A stretch of DNA of 17,803 nt, from assembly GCA_015852425.1 (NCBI GenBank), contig JAAAIG010000719.1, forward strand, positions 2,166 through 19,968, given 5' to 3'. How positions within the stretch are numbered: position 1 is the stretch's first letter; every line of letters starts with the position of its first letter. Below the pieces are notes generated by a model that saw only the letters and a list, made by a program, of their open reading frames with translations, had not been told where the DNA came from and made no database searches. Shown in pieces: positions 9,141-17,803 of the stretch. The translations under genes and the position numbers were made by a program. This stretch comes from Gryganskiella cystojenkinii (Eukaryota > Mortierellomycota > Mortierellomycetes > Mortierellales > Mortierellaceae).

Positions 9141-9959
9141 TTCGCGGTATCTTTCTTTCGTCACCTCTGTCGTTGTTGCTCCTCCTGCTCGTGAGCATCT
9201 CGAAAAAAACAGTTGATCTCTAAATGTAATATGCAACCTTTTGTTGTAACAGTGCGGAGCTAACGCCTTGATCCGTGCCGACCCCAATGCCTTTGCTCTC
9301 TACACTCTGCCTCTCTTTCCATTTTCGTAAAAGCTTGATATCAACTTCATCTCATCATTGTTCAAGAAAGGGGAATCCTTTGATTGTCGGGCTACTTTTT
9401 TTCCACAGTATTGCGGTCTCTCTTAGTTCTTCATCCTCTGACCGCAACTTGCATGTTACTCACTCTTTCTCTTTGTATCACTTTTTTTTTGTCTGAATAT
9501 CTTTCTTTCTTCTGCAACCTTTCAACCATTGTACCCTTGCATCGGCAGTATTTTTCTGTTCCTTTTGTCTTTCTTGTCCTCTAGGTCTTTTTTTTTTATG
9601 TTTTTTTGGATAGGAGAAAACGCACTGTGCTCAACGTTTTTTGGATTCTTCCTTCTCTGTTTCTCTTTTCCCATTTTCCTTCTTTAGATCTGCATAAAGA
9701 ACATCCATTTTTTCGATACTCCATCCTCGAACCCCTGTGCGCCCTCCACCAGAACCGACCTTCCCTTTGCGTTCGCTACCCCACCGGCTCATACATCCGG
9801 CAACAAAAATACCTTTGAGCTATCCTCCTTGCTCCCGTACTTTTTCACTTCTCGCATAAAAATACGCCGCATTCAACCCAGCCTACAGCAAGGGATAGCA
9901 AACATCTGGCAGCTTTCCAGGTCTTCGACATCATCACCAACAACATCTCATACAAAAAA

Positions 9960-12900
9960 ATGCCTGGTGCTCCTGCGAAGGTTGAGCGATATGTGCCATG
10001 GGATCCCAGACAGACCGCGGTCGACTCTGCTCCACTAGTGTGTCCTCTCTACAGTGGCCATCTTTTAAAACTTGGATCCAATGATCGTTGGCAATCTCGA
10101 CTCTTCACCTTTGACGGATCAGGTAAAAATTGGCGCCCCCTGCAGCATCTCACGGGAAAACACGTAACCAATGTTCCCCTCTTTTCTTACAAACAATTTT
10201 GTTTACTGTTTGCTTATGCTATCTATTTACTAGTTCTGGCGTGCGTGGGCAAGAAGCCCAAGGCGCCTGTCATCATGACCTACGATCCTTACGTCTCCTC
10301 TCCGTTCATGTCCCCAGCCTGTAACAACACCCCACATCACCCCTTGAACCCAAACACGAAATGGTTCATCAACCTTCAATCCATCACGGCTATCAAACTC
10401 TTGCCCTCGTTTCGGTTCTTCCGGTGTTTCCCTTCCAAGGATGGGGCCAAGGCCCTGTCGATCCAGACGTCGGACGGCAGAAAACTTTTACTCAGGGCGA
10501 CCAAGGACGTGGAATTGGAACGATGGTATTTTGTGCTCTCGAAAATTTGGGAGTATCAGATGCAACTCGGTCCTAGAGCTGTTGCAGGAGGTGAACGAGG
10601 GGTGAGTGGAGACGGTATTGGTGCTGGTGGTGAAAGAGGGGTAGGAGAAGGGGCAGGAGACATTGACTCTGGAACAGGTGCGACTGGTGGTAAGGTGGAG
10701 TCAGTGAAAGGAGCGCGACATCTTACAGCACATCAACAATCCGCTCAACTGTTTCAAAAGTACCTGAAGAAGCAATACCACCAAGATGGGCAGGCACCTC
10801 TTGGTGTCGAGCAACAACAACCCCAACAAGAGAAACATCAACAGAAGCAGCGCCCTCAACCTCAACCTCAACAACAACCGCAACAGCAACCGCAGCAACA
10901 ACAACAGCCATCAAAACAGTCGTATTACCACTTGCGCCCGATCCAGAAACAACGACCACGCGAGAGCTTTCTCCGGTACCAGATCCCGCCACCGCCAAGG
11001 GTCTCAGCTTTTCTTCCACAGGGGTTCGACTGGTCCTTGCAAGAGCAAGGCGATGAAGACGACTTGTTGATGCTTGGATCTCCTGCTTTTTTACATCAGC
11101 AAGAGTCCCAGTCTCTGACAAACGAGCGTGAACGGCGTCCTTTGGAAAGACAGCAGACCTGGAATCATCCACAACAACAACAGCAACAACAGCAAGATAA
11201 ACAACAACAATTACAGCAATCACAATCCGCTACGGGTGATCTGATTCGTTCGTCATCCGCCGGAATGGTGCCCCAGATACCTCAGAAACGTCGCGTTGTA
11301 CCAGCTTCGAGTTCCATGGAACCCGGAAAAGCCGCCATTATCGACAACTGGCGTCGTAGCCTGCTCTGCCCTCCTGTGTTAGATGGAACCTCTTCGACCA
11401 TTCCAGCAACCGAAAATGATCAACACAAGTCCAAAATATTGGATGGTGGTGATCAAAACCGGATGACGGTCGACGATCCCACGTTCGACCTGGATGATCA
11501 TCGAACAGACAGTCGCGATCTAGAATCAACCCTGAAACATTCCTCTCTCGGTCTGGAGTACGGTCTTACGTTAGCAGAGAACCCGAGCGCCGTCTCAAAC
11601 GACCCCCGATGGTATTCTAGTAAGAAGGAAAGGCACACAAGGGGTAGCTTTTCGAGTGAAGAGAGCTCTGCCAAAGACCAAGGGCATCTCTATGGTCGTG
11701 AATCTAGAACTTATCAGGGTCATCAGCGGTACAGTCACTTACCGGGTCTGGATCGGTCTGGAGACCGTCGAGAAGGACACCACCAACAACGCCACCGTCA
11801 GAGCACTCATTTGTCAGCAACAGCGACAGCAGTACCGACAGCGAACACCGACAACAACAATGGTATCACGCAAGCAGGTCGGGAGGAGGACGAGCTCCCC
11901 CTTGGAATTCTGCAAATGAACCGTCACTCCCGGTGGCTCAACACACAACTGTCTTCTGAAGACGGAGCCTCCAGGATTAACGGGGAGACAGTGACAGCTT
12001 CGATCACTCGTCAGTCGTCGAAAACAACACCGTTACCGATATCAACATCAATTGAATCGCTCCATCCTCATCAACAACTCCAACAACAACAACCTCCACA
12101 CCGTCATACACTCCTACCCTCGGAACCAATTACACCAAAACAGTCCTCGAATGCCATGAAGACCTCGGCGACCGCCGCCCCGTCGCACTCTCAGGGTGGG
12201 ATATCGCAGGACCGGCCTTCCTCCTCCTTGGTGGGGGAAGAGGTAACCCAAATGACGACACCCTCGTTCTCAAATCCCACGCTTAGTTTCCATGGATCGA
12301 GTTATTCTCATCTCCCGATCAACGACCCGGACTTTGTCTTTGCGTCGTCCTTGAGCATTAATAACAACAATGATCCCAGTCGTCCTTCTACATCGAGCTC
12401 ATCGTATTCGTCTTCGGACGCCATATGGGCTACAAGCATGGCGCACAATAGCGCACATGTTGCTTCCGCGCTGACTTCTGCGCCCATGCATACAGGTTCT
12501 GTGCCCTCTACTACGCCTTCGAGAGCCCTGCACCGATGCCCAAGCGTCCCTCTTCCCTCTAGCAGCAGTATTAACATCCCACAAATGACGAACACCACCA
12601 CCATCAATGGTGCCGATGCCTCCAAGAAATATTTGGTCATCGACACGAGTCCTTACTCGAACGATATCGATGTCGGTAACCCTAACCACAACCCAAAGCC
12701 TCTTCAAAGACAGGTTCGCCCCGCCGGTGCGTTAATGAACTCTTTAAACTCGCCCGAGGATGAAGAGATCCCTTCCTTGGCGGTGTCGCAGCCGCAATCC
12801 CAATCATCCACGCAACCGACCTCGGTCCCCACATCGACCACCTATAACAAACATCAACAACGTTCTTCTCGATCCAGCGCCCATTTCCCTCAACCGGGGT

Positions 12901-13217
12901 CGAAATCGAGTAGCTCGAGCAGTCTTTTGCGACCAAACTCGATGATGGTCAGTAATCCGATCCCGATCGTGACGCCTAAGGATTTGATGAGAAGAGATAT
13001 GGATGAGCTTGAAAAACAAGAACAAGAAGAGGATGATGAGCCCTTGGCGGTGACGCTTTCTCGTCAACAGAGTTGGAAACATCGTCAGTCCCAGTACTCG
13101 AACCATCGGCTGAGCCATCACCACAACAAATCATCTAATGAGCAGCAGCAACAGCAGCAGCAACAACAGCGACAGTTGACCAAGGGTGATTCTATTGAAA
13201 GCTTTAGTTACTTTTAG
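9960..13217 (+). CDS. PH-domain protein with long glutamine- and serine-rich regions
   Basis: ATG9960 follows an A-run with A at -3, a good fungal start. I place one intron at 10123-10233 (GTAAAA...CTAG, 111 bases). Removing it joins the strands around RLFTFDGS and VLACVGKK in a proper PH-domain order and gives 1048 residues; left in, the frame stays open at 1085. The PH domain covers about residues 30-163 after splicing. It has an insertion of about 30 residues between early strands and ends in a helix containing ERWYFVLSKIW. The rest is low complexity: a Gly-rich stretch near 10590-10680, Gln-rich blocks, Ser/Thr-rich regions and a C-terminal Gln run before the end. PH domains often bind phosphoinositides or proteins at membranes, so a membrane or signalling adaptor is plausible. 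No catalytic domain is visible. Confidence 0.85.
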   Translation: MPGAPAKVERYVPWDPRQTAVDSAPLVCPLYSGHLLKLGSNDRWQSRLFTFDGSGKNWRPLQHLTGKHVTNVPLFSYKQFCLLFAYAIYLLVLACVGKKPKAPVIMTYDPYVSSPFMSPACNNTPHHPLNPNTKWFINLQSITAIKLLPSFRFFRCFPSKDGAKALSIQTSDGRKLLLRATKDVELERWYFVLSKIWEYQMQLGPRAVAGGERGVSGDGIGAGGERGVGEGAGDIDSGTGATGGKVESVKGARHLTAHQQSAQLFQKYLKKQYHQDGQAPLGVEQQQPQQEKHQQKQRPQPQPQQQPQQQPQQQQQPSKQSYYHLRPIQKQRPRESFLRYQIPPPPRVSAFLPQGFDWSLQEQGDEDDLLMLGSPAFLHQQESQSLTNERERRPLERQQTWNHPQQQQQQQQDKQQQLQQSQSATGDLIRSSSAGMVPQIPQKRRVVPASSSMEPGKAAIIDNWRRSLLCPPVLDGTSSTIPATENDQHKSKILDGGDQNRMTVDDPTFDLDDHRTDSRDLESTLKHSSLGLEYGLTLAENPSAVSNDPRWYSSKKERHTRGSFSSEESSAKDQGHLYGRESRTYQGHQRYSHLPGLDRSGDRREGHHQQRHRQSTHLSATATAVPTANTDNNNGITQAGREEDELPLGILQMNRHSRWLNTQLSSEDGASRINGETVTASITRQSSKTTPLPISTSIESLHPHQQLQQQQPPHRHTLLPSEPITPKQSSNAMKTSATAAPSHSQGGISQDRPSSSLVGEEVTQMTTPSFSNPTLSFHGSSYSHLPINDPDFVFASSLSINNNNDPSRPSTSSSSYSSSDAIWATSMAHNSAHVASALTSAPMHTGSVPSTTPSRALHRCPSVPLPSSSSINIPQMTNTTTINGADASKKYLVIDTSPYSNDIDVGNPNHNPKPLQRQVRPAGALMNSLNSPEDEEIPSLAVSQPQSQSSTQPTSVPTSTTYNKHQQRSSRSSAHFPQPGSKSSSSSSLLRPNSMMVSNPIPIVTPKDLMRRDMDELEKQEQEEDDEPLAVTLSRQQSWKHRQSQYSNHRLSHHHNKSSNEQQQQQQQQQRQLTKGDSIESFSYF
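10123..10233 (+). other. Phase-1 intron of the PH-domain gene, stop-free and a multiple of three
   Basis: The donor is GTAAAA and the acceptor TTTACTAG. The 111 bases contain no in-frame stop, so retention would add 37 residues with a hydrophobic stretch in the middle of the PH domain. Splicing is inferred from the domain layout. Confidence 0.75.
10811..10919 (+). repeat. Glutamine-codon repeat, PH-domain gene
   Basis: CAA and CAG codons, mixed with CCG, CCA and CCT, encode a Gln/Pro-rich tract. Mixed codon use suggests it is kept at protein level rather than being a pure microsatellite. Confidence 0.8.
11171..11223 (+). repeat. Glutamine-codon repeat, second block
   Basis: CAA and CAG codons encode a short poly-Gln tract, interrupted by Asp, Lys and Leu. 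Confidence 0.75.
13142..13172 (+). repeat. Glutamine-codon repeat near the C-terminus
   Basis: CAG and CAA codons encode a run of nine Gln, about 15 residues before the end of the protein. Confidence 0.8.
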
Positions 13218-13966
13218 AAATTTTTGCTGCATGAGCCATAAAACAAAAACGGTCGATACAGCTTCTTGCTTTTTCTTTTTTGTTAGTTATCATCCTCAAG
13301 CCTGAACAAATTCAAAGCTAGAATAAAAAGAAACGATGAGGCTGGCGATCAACCTTTGATCGAGGCGGAAAAAAAAACCCCGGATTCGCATTTGCAATTT
13401 TCTCCTCACAACCGACACTACTTTTACTTGGAAGCAAAAAAAAAAAAAAAGGAGGTGTGCTAGGCCAAGAACCATGGAGCTGGTTCCTGGTCCGTCCAAA
13501 AAAAAAAAGATCCTGATGACGATTAGAAATAAAGGCTTGTATCACAGTTTCTGAGCCCCGTAGTCCTGCGATCTTGTAGCATGAACCATGGGCTCAACAA
13601 GAAAGCAACGAAAGGATTCAATGTTGCAAAGTGATGTTGGTGTGTTTCTATGCGCGTCAAGTACGCGTCTCTGTCCCATGAACGTTTGTGTTGCAGTGAT
13701 TGGGCACAAAATAAACAAACATGAAAAGGAGAAAACAAAAAATCATGTGGCTCTCAAGGGAAGACGGATCAAAGGACCTGACTGGCTTGTTCTGAGTGGT
13801 GGTCTGACACAACACAAGGAGGCGGATTCACAGGCACCGCAAAAAAACCACAAAAAGGACCACTTTTGAATTCGCATTCTTTCTTTCATTCGCATCCTCC
13901 TTTATTTCTTTTCACTTTTCAACCACCACAGCACTCAACCCCAACCCACGCACATTCACATCAAAC
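13218..13966. other. Region between the PH-domain and tropomyosin genes
   Basis: It holds the 3' end of the PH-domain gene, with AATAAA at 13322-13327 and again at 13528-13533, and several A-runs. The last 90 bases before ATG13967 are CT-rich and then CA-rich, a usual fungal 5' leader. A 93-codon frame at 13588-13869 has no recognisable feature, and I do not call it a gene. Confidence 0.5.
13322..13327 (+). terminator. Candidate poly(A) signal of the PH-domain gene
   Basis: AATAAA lies 105 bases after the stop codon. A second copy at 13528-13533 is an alternative. Confidence 0.35.
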
Positions 13967-15552
13967 ATGGACAAGTTCAAGGAGGTAAAAGCATCACTCC
14001 TCTCATTCCCTATACTCCTCTCAAACGAACAATTTTCCAAAATCTGCCCATGCAAATTTCACCAGTGCAATCTTCTTGCGCTGAATGAATGCAGTCACCC
14101 CATGGAGTTGTTACGAAAACAACCAACCCCTCCTCACCCCCCTTGTTGAACTGACCTGCCAAGTTCTCACGCTTTCGCTGTCTAACCACTCCTTCCTTCT
14201 CAACACTCCATCTTTTATTTTATGGTGCCTATCTCTTACAGAAACTCGCTACCCTCCGTGTTGAGGTCGATACCGCTAACGCTCGCGCAGAGAAGGCCGA
14301 GAGTGAGGTCAAGATCCTTCAGGATGAACAGACTCAGAAGGATCACGAGATCACCTCGCTCAAGAACAAGTTGACCCGGGCCGAGGAAGAACTCGAGAAG
14401 GCCGAGAACAGGATCGCCGAGGCCAAGTTGAACTTGGACGAGGGCGAGACCACGAAGACCGTCGGAGAGGGTCTTGCCCGTAAAGTCTCTCTGCTCGAGA
14501 CCGAGTTGGACTCTGCTGAGCGTAACCTCCGTGAGACAACTGAGAAGTAAGTGGCATCTTTATTTCTTTGCACCCCGTGTTCCGTCTTTCTTTTTTTTTT
14601 TTTGGGACGTGCTTTCATTTTTGTTCTTTTTTGTCCACTCAACTGTGCCCCAAAAGTTGCTCGCTCTCCTTTTTGTTTCCCACAATGCATACAAATGACA
14701 CATGCGACAACAACTTGATCAGAAAAAAGGATGGACAAAATCAAAACACGAACAATAAGGACGTCGTCGTGTGTTTTGGTGCAACCACAGACTCGTACCA
14801 GCAGACCTGGCCGACAAACAAAGCCAAAAAAAAGCCTCCGCACCATTCTCGTCCCGGCAATCTTTTTTTTTTTGCTCTGGTTTTCGCGCCCCTTCTTTTT
14901 TCTTCTTTTCTTTCTCCCTTTTCGCCTTTTCCCCTGATCCACGTTCCTCACTTCTTTCTCGCGTTCATAAAAGCGTCACTCTCTTTTTTTTTCATTTCTT
15001 GGACCTGCACAAGAGCCAGGAAGGATCGGCTCTTACGTGCATGTCCAACCTATTTGTGGAAGAAATATGAAAGGAGAGATTTTCCTTTTTGTTTTTGTTC
15101 AACTTCTCTTGGGAAAGAAAGCCAAAACTTTCTTTTTGAGAGCTTTCACACAGAGTTCTGCATGCAAATCTGAGCATCACGGAGCATCTGAAATGAAAGC
15201 ATCTCTCCTCTAAAAAGAGAGTTCAAAGAGAGTTTTTGCCTCACTTGAACGAATCGGCATCTGCTCTTTTCATCACCACCTTCGATATCACCCCACATCA
15301 CCGCTTCTGCGTCGTTACTTGCAACGCTATTGTGTTATGCTTCACACCCACTAACATCTTTCTCCCTCCTTTTCTTTTTCTGCCAATAGACTCCGTCAGG
15401 TCGACATCAAGGCCGAGCACTTTGAGCGCAAGGTCCAGCAGCTGGAGAACGAGCGTGATACCTACGATCGCAAGGTCGAGGAATTGACCGAGAAATACAA
15501 CAGTATCAAGCTGGAGCTCGATAACACCCTCAAGTCCCTCGATGACATGTAA
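13967..15552 (+). CDS. Tropomyosin (3 exons)
   Basis: Tropomyosin is a coiled-coil dimer that polymerises along actin filaments and steadies cables and the contractile ring. The exons are 13967-13984, 14242-14546 and 15390-15552, separated by introns of 257 and 843 bases with GT...AG ends. The sum is 161 residues, exactly the size of fission yeast Cdc8 and budding yeast Tpm2. The start MDKFKE followed by KLATLR matches fungal tropomyosins. The whole protein is one charged coiled coil with heptad Leu and Ala spacing, and it ends in DDM. The first exon codes for only six residues, so it is easily missed by gene finders. Neighbours give no functional hint. Confidence 0.95.
14547..15389 (+). other. 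Long second intron of tropomyosin
   Basis: It is 843 bases, far longer than the other introns in the window (45-257 bases). It starts with the strong donor GTAAGT and ends in CCAATAG after a pyrimidine-rich tract. It contains T-runs and many short CT stretches. A 201-codon open frame inside has no protein-like features. I saw no RNA gene in it. Confidence 0.85.
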
Positions 15553-15743
15553 AAACTCGAGTCAACAGATCTCAGCCCTAGCATGAAAAAGGAACAATAA
15601 TCTCTGAAAAAAAACGTGGCAAGGAAGGACCGTCGACCAAATTTGCGACAGAAAAAAAAGGCAAAAAAATACATATAACCGTTCTACATCTCCAGTCGGT
15701 CTTGCAGAGTCGACTTTGTCGGACGAAAGCAGAGCCCCAAGGA

Positions 15744-15749
15744 AATAAA
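15744..15749 (+). terminator. Candidate poly(A) signal of tropomyosin
   Basis: AATAAA lies 191 bases after the stop codon. The next 130 bases lead to the convergent carrier gene, with no other gene between them. Confidence 0.35.
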
Positions 15750-15885
15750 TCTCATTATACCAAGGCAAAAGTAGGGGGTATTGCTTTTAACTGTTGAGTC
15801 GTCTATTAGTTTTTATATGCTATTGTACAATTGAAGTCTAGGGTTTTAGAAAGGTAAAAAAAAGATGAAGAGAAAAAAGGTGTAT

Positions 15886-17803
15886 CTATGAGGAAGAAAA
15901 GGTAGGAGGGATGATGGACGAGATGGCTGAAGGGGCTGTAGTCGTCGAAGAAGACGACGATAATGATGACGACGACGAAGATGCCGATGAGGACAGCGAG
16001 TTTTGGTTCCCCTTGTCCAGGTTATCTCTCTCGAGGTTCTCCTTGATATATTCGTACGCGAACAGGTAGCCGACACCTCCAGGGATTGACGCCATCAGTT
16101 TAGGTGCCATACCCTTAAAGAAGCCTCGCACGCCTTCTTCCTTTGCGATTAACTTTGCCATGGCCCACCAACCCTTCTTCAGCTGATCAGCTTGTTCCTT
16201 ATGAACGCCATCCAAGAGCTGTAAACGAACACGGACCATATCGAACGGACTTGAGACTCCCAGTCCCCAGATCGAGGCGTGGAAAGCGGAAAGAGTGATA
16301 ATCAAGTTGGTGTTCTGTGAGAGTTGGTTTTTTGCATAAAAGCCGTCCGGGTTGTTGGCGGCGAGTTGCTGACGTTCCTTGGCGGAAAAGTAATTGAAGA
16401 GGAGCTTCTTTGTGGCTTCGTAGCCGGCCCAGTGAGCGACCGAGGATGGCGTGTAGGCCATGAGAGTTGCGGCGAATCCTTGGTAGTAGCCGCGGATACC
16501 CTCTGTCCTGTAGATCGACTTGAAAATGTCTTTGATAATAAAGATAATTGCAGGAAATTGTAAGTAAAGTATTTTTTCCATGATCGCATATGCTTGTCGC
16601 CATGAAGATCGCTGTGTTTTGTCGACGCGATCGCTAGTCCTCTTTTCTTCTTTACCTATGCTGGTTAGATGCGCTCGTCCCTTGGACTCGGACTGGACAC
16701 GTAACCGTTGAGAGATGATGTCTGTGGGTACGTAGAGACAGGCAGAGAACGCCTCGGCCAAAAATCCTGCCGTTCCTGCGACGGCCACTTCTCTCATGGC
16801 GCTGTTCGAATTAGTCCTGTCTGGGAAATTGTGTTCAATGACGGAGGTCGCCTGTTCGTAAACACCGAGGTATACTGCCTGAGCGGGCAACGATGTCAAC
16901 ACTAAACGATAAATCCCAAGCAGAAAAGGGTGTGGATGATTGAGTATCGATGCGCATAGGAGCGCCTTTGGACAACAAGGAGAGGTGGAGCGAGGATGTG
17001 GGCACGAATTGCTACTTACGAAAAGGACCAAGTCCTCGAAACAACTTTGTGGGACCTAAAAAAGAGCAGAAAAAAGGACGCCAATGATGAGTGAAAAAGG
17101 AAATATTTTCGTATTGATCGCTCAAGGTTTCTCTCCAAAAGTTTGATCCGAAGGGATGGGTGTGTGTTCGCCTCATTTCTCGACTGTCATGTTTCCGCAG
17201 TGTCCAGCGTACCTTCTGTACTGGCAATGTCACGCAAGAGTTTGAAGGTCGACTGGGGTTTGTTCTATTCAGCAACAAAAGCAGAGGTGGGGAATGATCA
17301 GGTTTTCATTTCAAAAAAAAATCGAGTTTTCCTGTGACCCTCAGGAGCGTTCCACGGCGCATAAGAGCAAGGTTGCGCGACAAACGTACATCCTTGCTGG
17401 CCTGCATCCTCGTTCTGGCGACCTCCAAAGGCCAAATGACCACGTCTAAACGATGGTCAAAGAAAGTAGGGGTTATTTTCGATTGACAGACGAGAAAAAG
17501 GCATAGGTCCGAGCGTCTCTTCGCCTGCTCTCCCTGCTAGACCCGATCTGATAAGATATGGAAAGCACAGAGGACGCCTGCACGACAAACAGAAAAAGAG
17601 AAATCGATCACCGAAGGACAAAACTGTTGCTGCAGTGATAGAGTGTATTCCAGTGTGGGTCGACATACCGAGGCACATGAAGACACCAGTCCCTTGGAAC
17701 ATGTAGGCAACAACGTTGGCTGGACCCAAGGTGACCTTCTTTTGAAGGGCAGGTTGCGTCGCAGTGTTCTCGACCAGTGCCGTTGTCACTGGATTTGGTA
17801 TAG
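15886..17803 (-). CDS. Mitochondrial carrier protein, SLC25A44-like (5' end beyond the window)
   Basis: This inner-membrane solute carrier has three repeats. Exons on the minus strand are 17803-17669 (incomplete), 17445-17390, 17264-17213, 17055-17020, 16901-16656 and 16529-15886, all with GT...AG introns and matching phases. At least 388 residues are visible. The three carrier signatures are PLEVARTRM, PTDIISQRL and SPFDMVRVR, one per repeat, each following the odd-numbered helix. Two tiny exons (52 and 36 bases) encode the loop of repeat one. The order and spacing, and the PTD form of the second signature, suggest SLC25A44-like proteins, linked to branched-chain amino acid uptake in animals. 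The substrate here is not known. The C-terminus ends in a Ser/Thr-rich tail of about 45 residues that is unusual for carriers. The true start lies upstream of 17803. Confidence 0.9.
16530..16655 (-). other. Phase-1 intron of the carrier gene, stop-free and a multiple of three
   Basis: The donor is GTAAAG and the acceptor ATCAAAG. The 126 bases have no in-frame stop. Splicing gives a second-repeat loop of normal length; retention would add 42 residues, including a hydrophobic stretch. Confidence 0.7.

Larger units (their letters stand above)
6786..9959. other. Long intergenic stretch, no supported gene; right part is the likely promoter and leader of the PH-domain gene
   Basis: I found no open frame with a recognisable domain or consistent splice model here. 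The longest frame, 169 codons on the minus strand at 7897-8406, reads through a T-run as poly-Lys and looks like noise. A 66-codon plus-strand frame starting at 7782 is the most protein-like of the short ones. From about 8680 onward the plus strand is rich in C and T, with CT microsatellites. This is common upstream of fungal genes. The last 60 bases before ATG9960 are CA-rich and could be the 5' leader. An AG at 9919-9920 could be the end of a leader intron, unproven. Confidence 0.5.

Noticed and set aside
14343..14951. 202-codon minus-strand frame over tropomyosin
   Set aside because: Shadow of the coiled-coil exon on the other strand, continued into intron 2.
14568..15173. 201-codon plus-strand frame inside tropomyosin intron 2
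   Set aside because: Phe/Ser-rich from T- and CT-runs, lies between well-defined splice sites, no motif.
16902..17031. Open frame extending the carrier exon upstream past 16901
   Set aside because: Reading through replaces the carrier helix with an unrelated stretch; splicing GTAAGT (17019) to TTTAG (16902) restores the family pattern.
1..17803. tRNA genes, CRISPR arrays and transposases
   Set aside because: No B-box-like sequence in a tRNA context, no regularly spaced repeats and no transposase motif were seen by eye. A tRNAscan or repeat search was not possible.

Overview
The window looks like nuclear DNA of an early-diverging fungus, most likely Mucoromycota or Mortierellomycota. This is an inference. 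It rests on short GT-AG introns, a fungal-size (161-residue) tropomyosin, CT-rich and CA-rich gene leaders, and a large glutamine-rich PH-domain protein. No species can be named from the sequence alone.

Four host genes can be modelled exon by exon. (1) 383-2958 (+) is a full-length threonyl-tRNA synthetase with three exons, a leader that looks mitochondrial, an intact editing site and a histidine-rich insertion. (2) 9960-13217 (+) is a PH-domain protein of about 1048 residues with long low-complexity stretches. Its single intron is a multiple of three with no stop. (3) 13967-15552 (+) is tropomyosin, with a six-codon first exon and an 843-base second intron. (4) 15886-17803 (-) is a mitochondrial solute carrier of SLC25A44 type with six visible exons, cut at its 5' end by the window edge. 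Genes 3 and 4 converge.

The stretch from about 3100 to 6800 is different. At 3102-5056 (-) lies a decayed multi-exon gene. Several exons keep matching splice phases, but stops and frameshifts break it; I could not identify the family. Next to it, 5294-6785 is compact, apparently intronless and changes strand often. It holds a short two-helix membrane ORF, a zinc ribbon that matches the C-terminal end of an Rpb2-type RNA polymerase subunit, an unknown 101-residue ORF on the opposite strand, and a 191-residue protein with an N-terminal CxxC...CxxC finger and long coiled coils. This content and layout resemble nucleocytoplasmic large DNA virus (giant virus) genes, so I propose a small endogenised viral fragment. 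It is the most interesting part of the window and remains a hypothesis.

The 3.2 kb from 6786 to 9959 has no gene I can support. Its right half is pyrimidine-rich and probably carries the promoter and leader of the PH-domain gene. I saw no tRNA or rRNA gene, CRISPR array or recognisable transposase.
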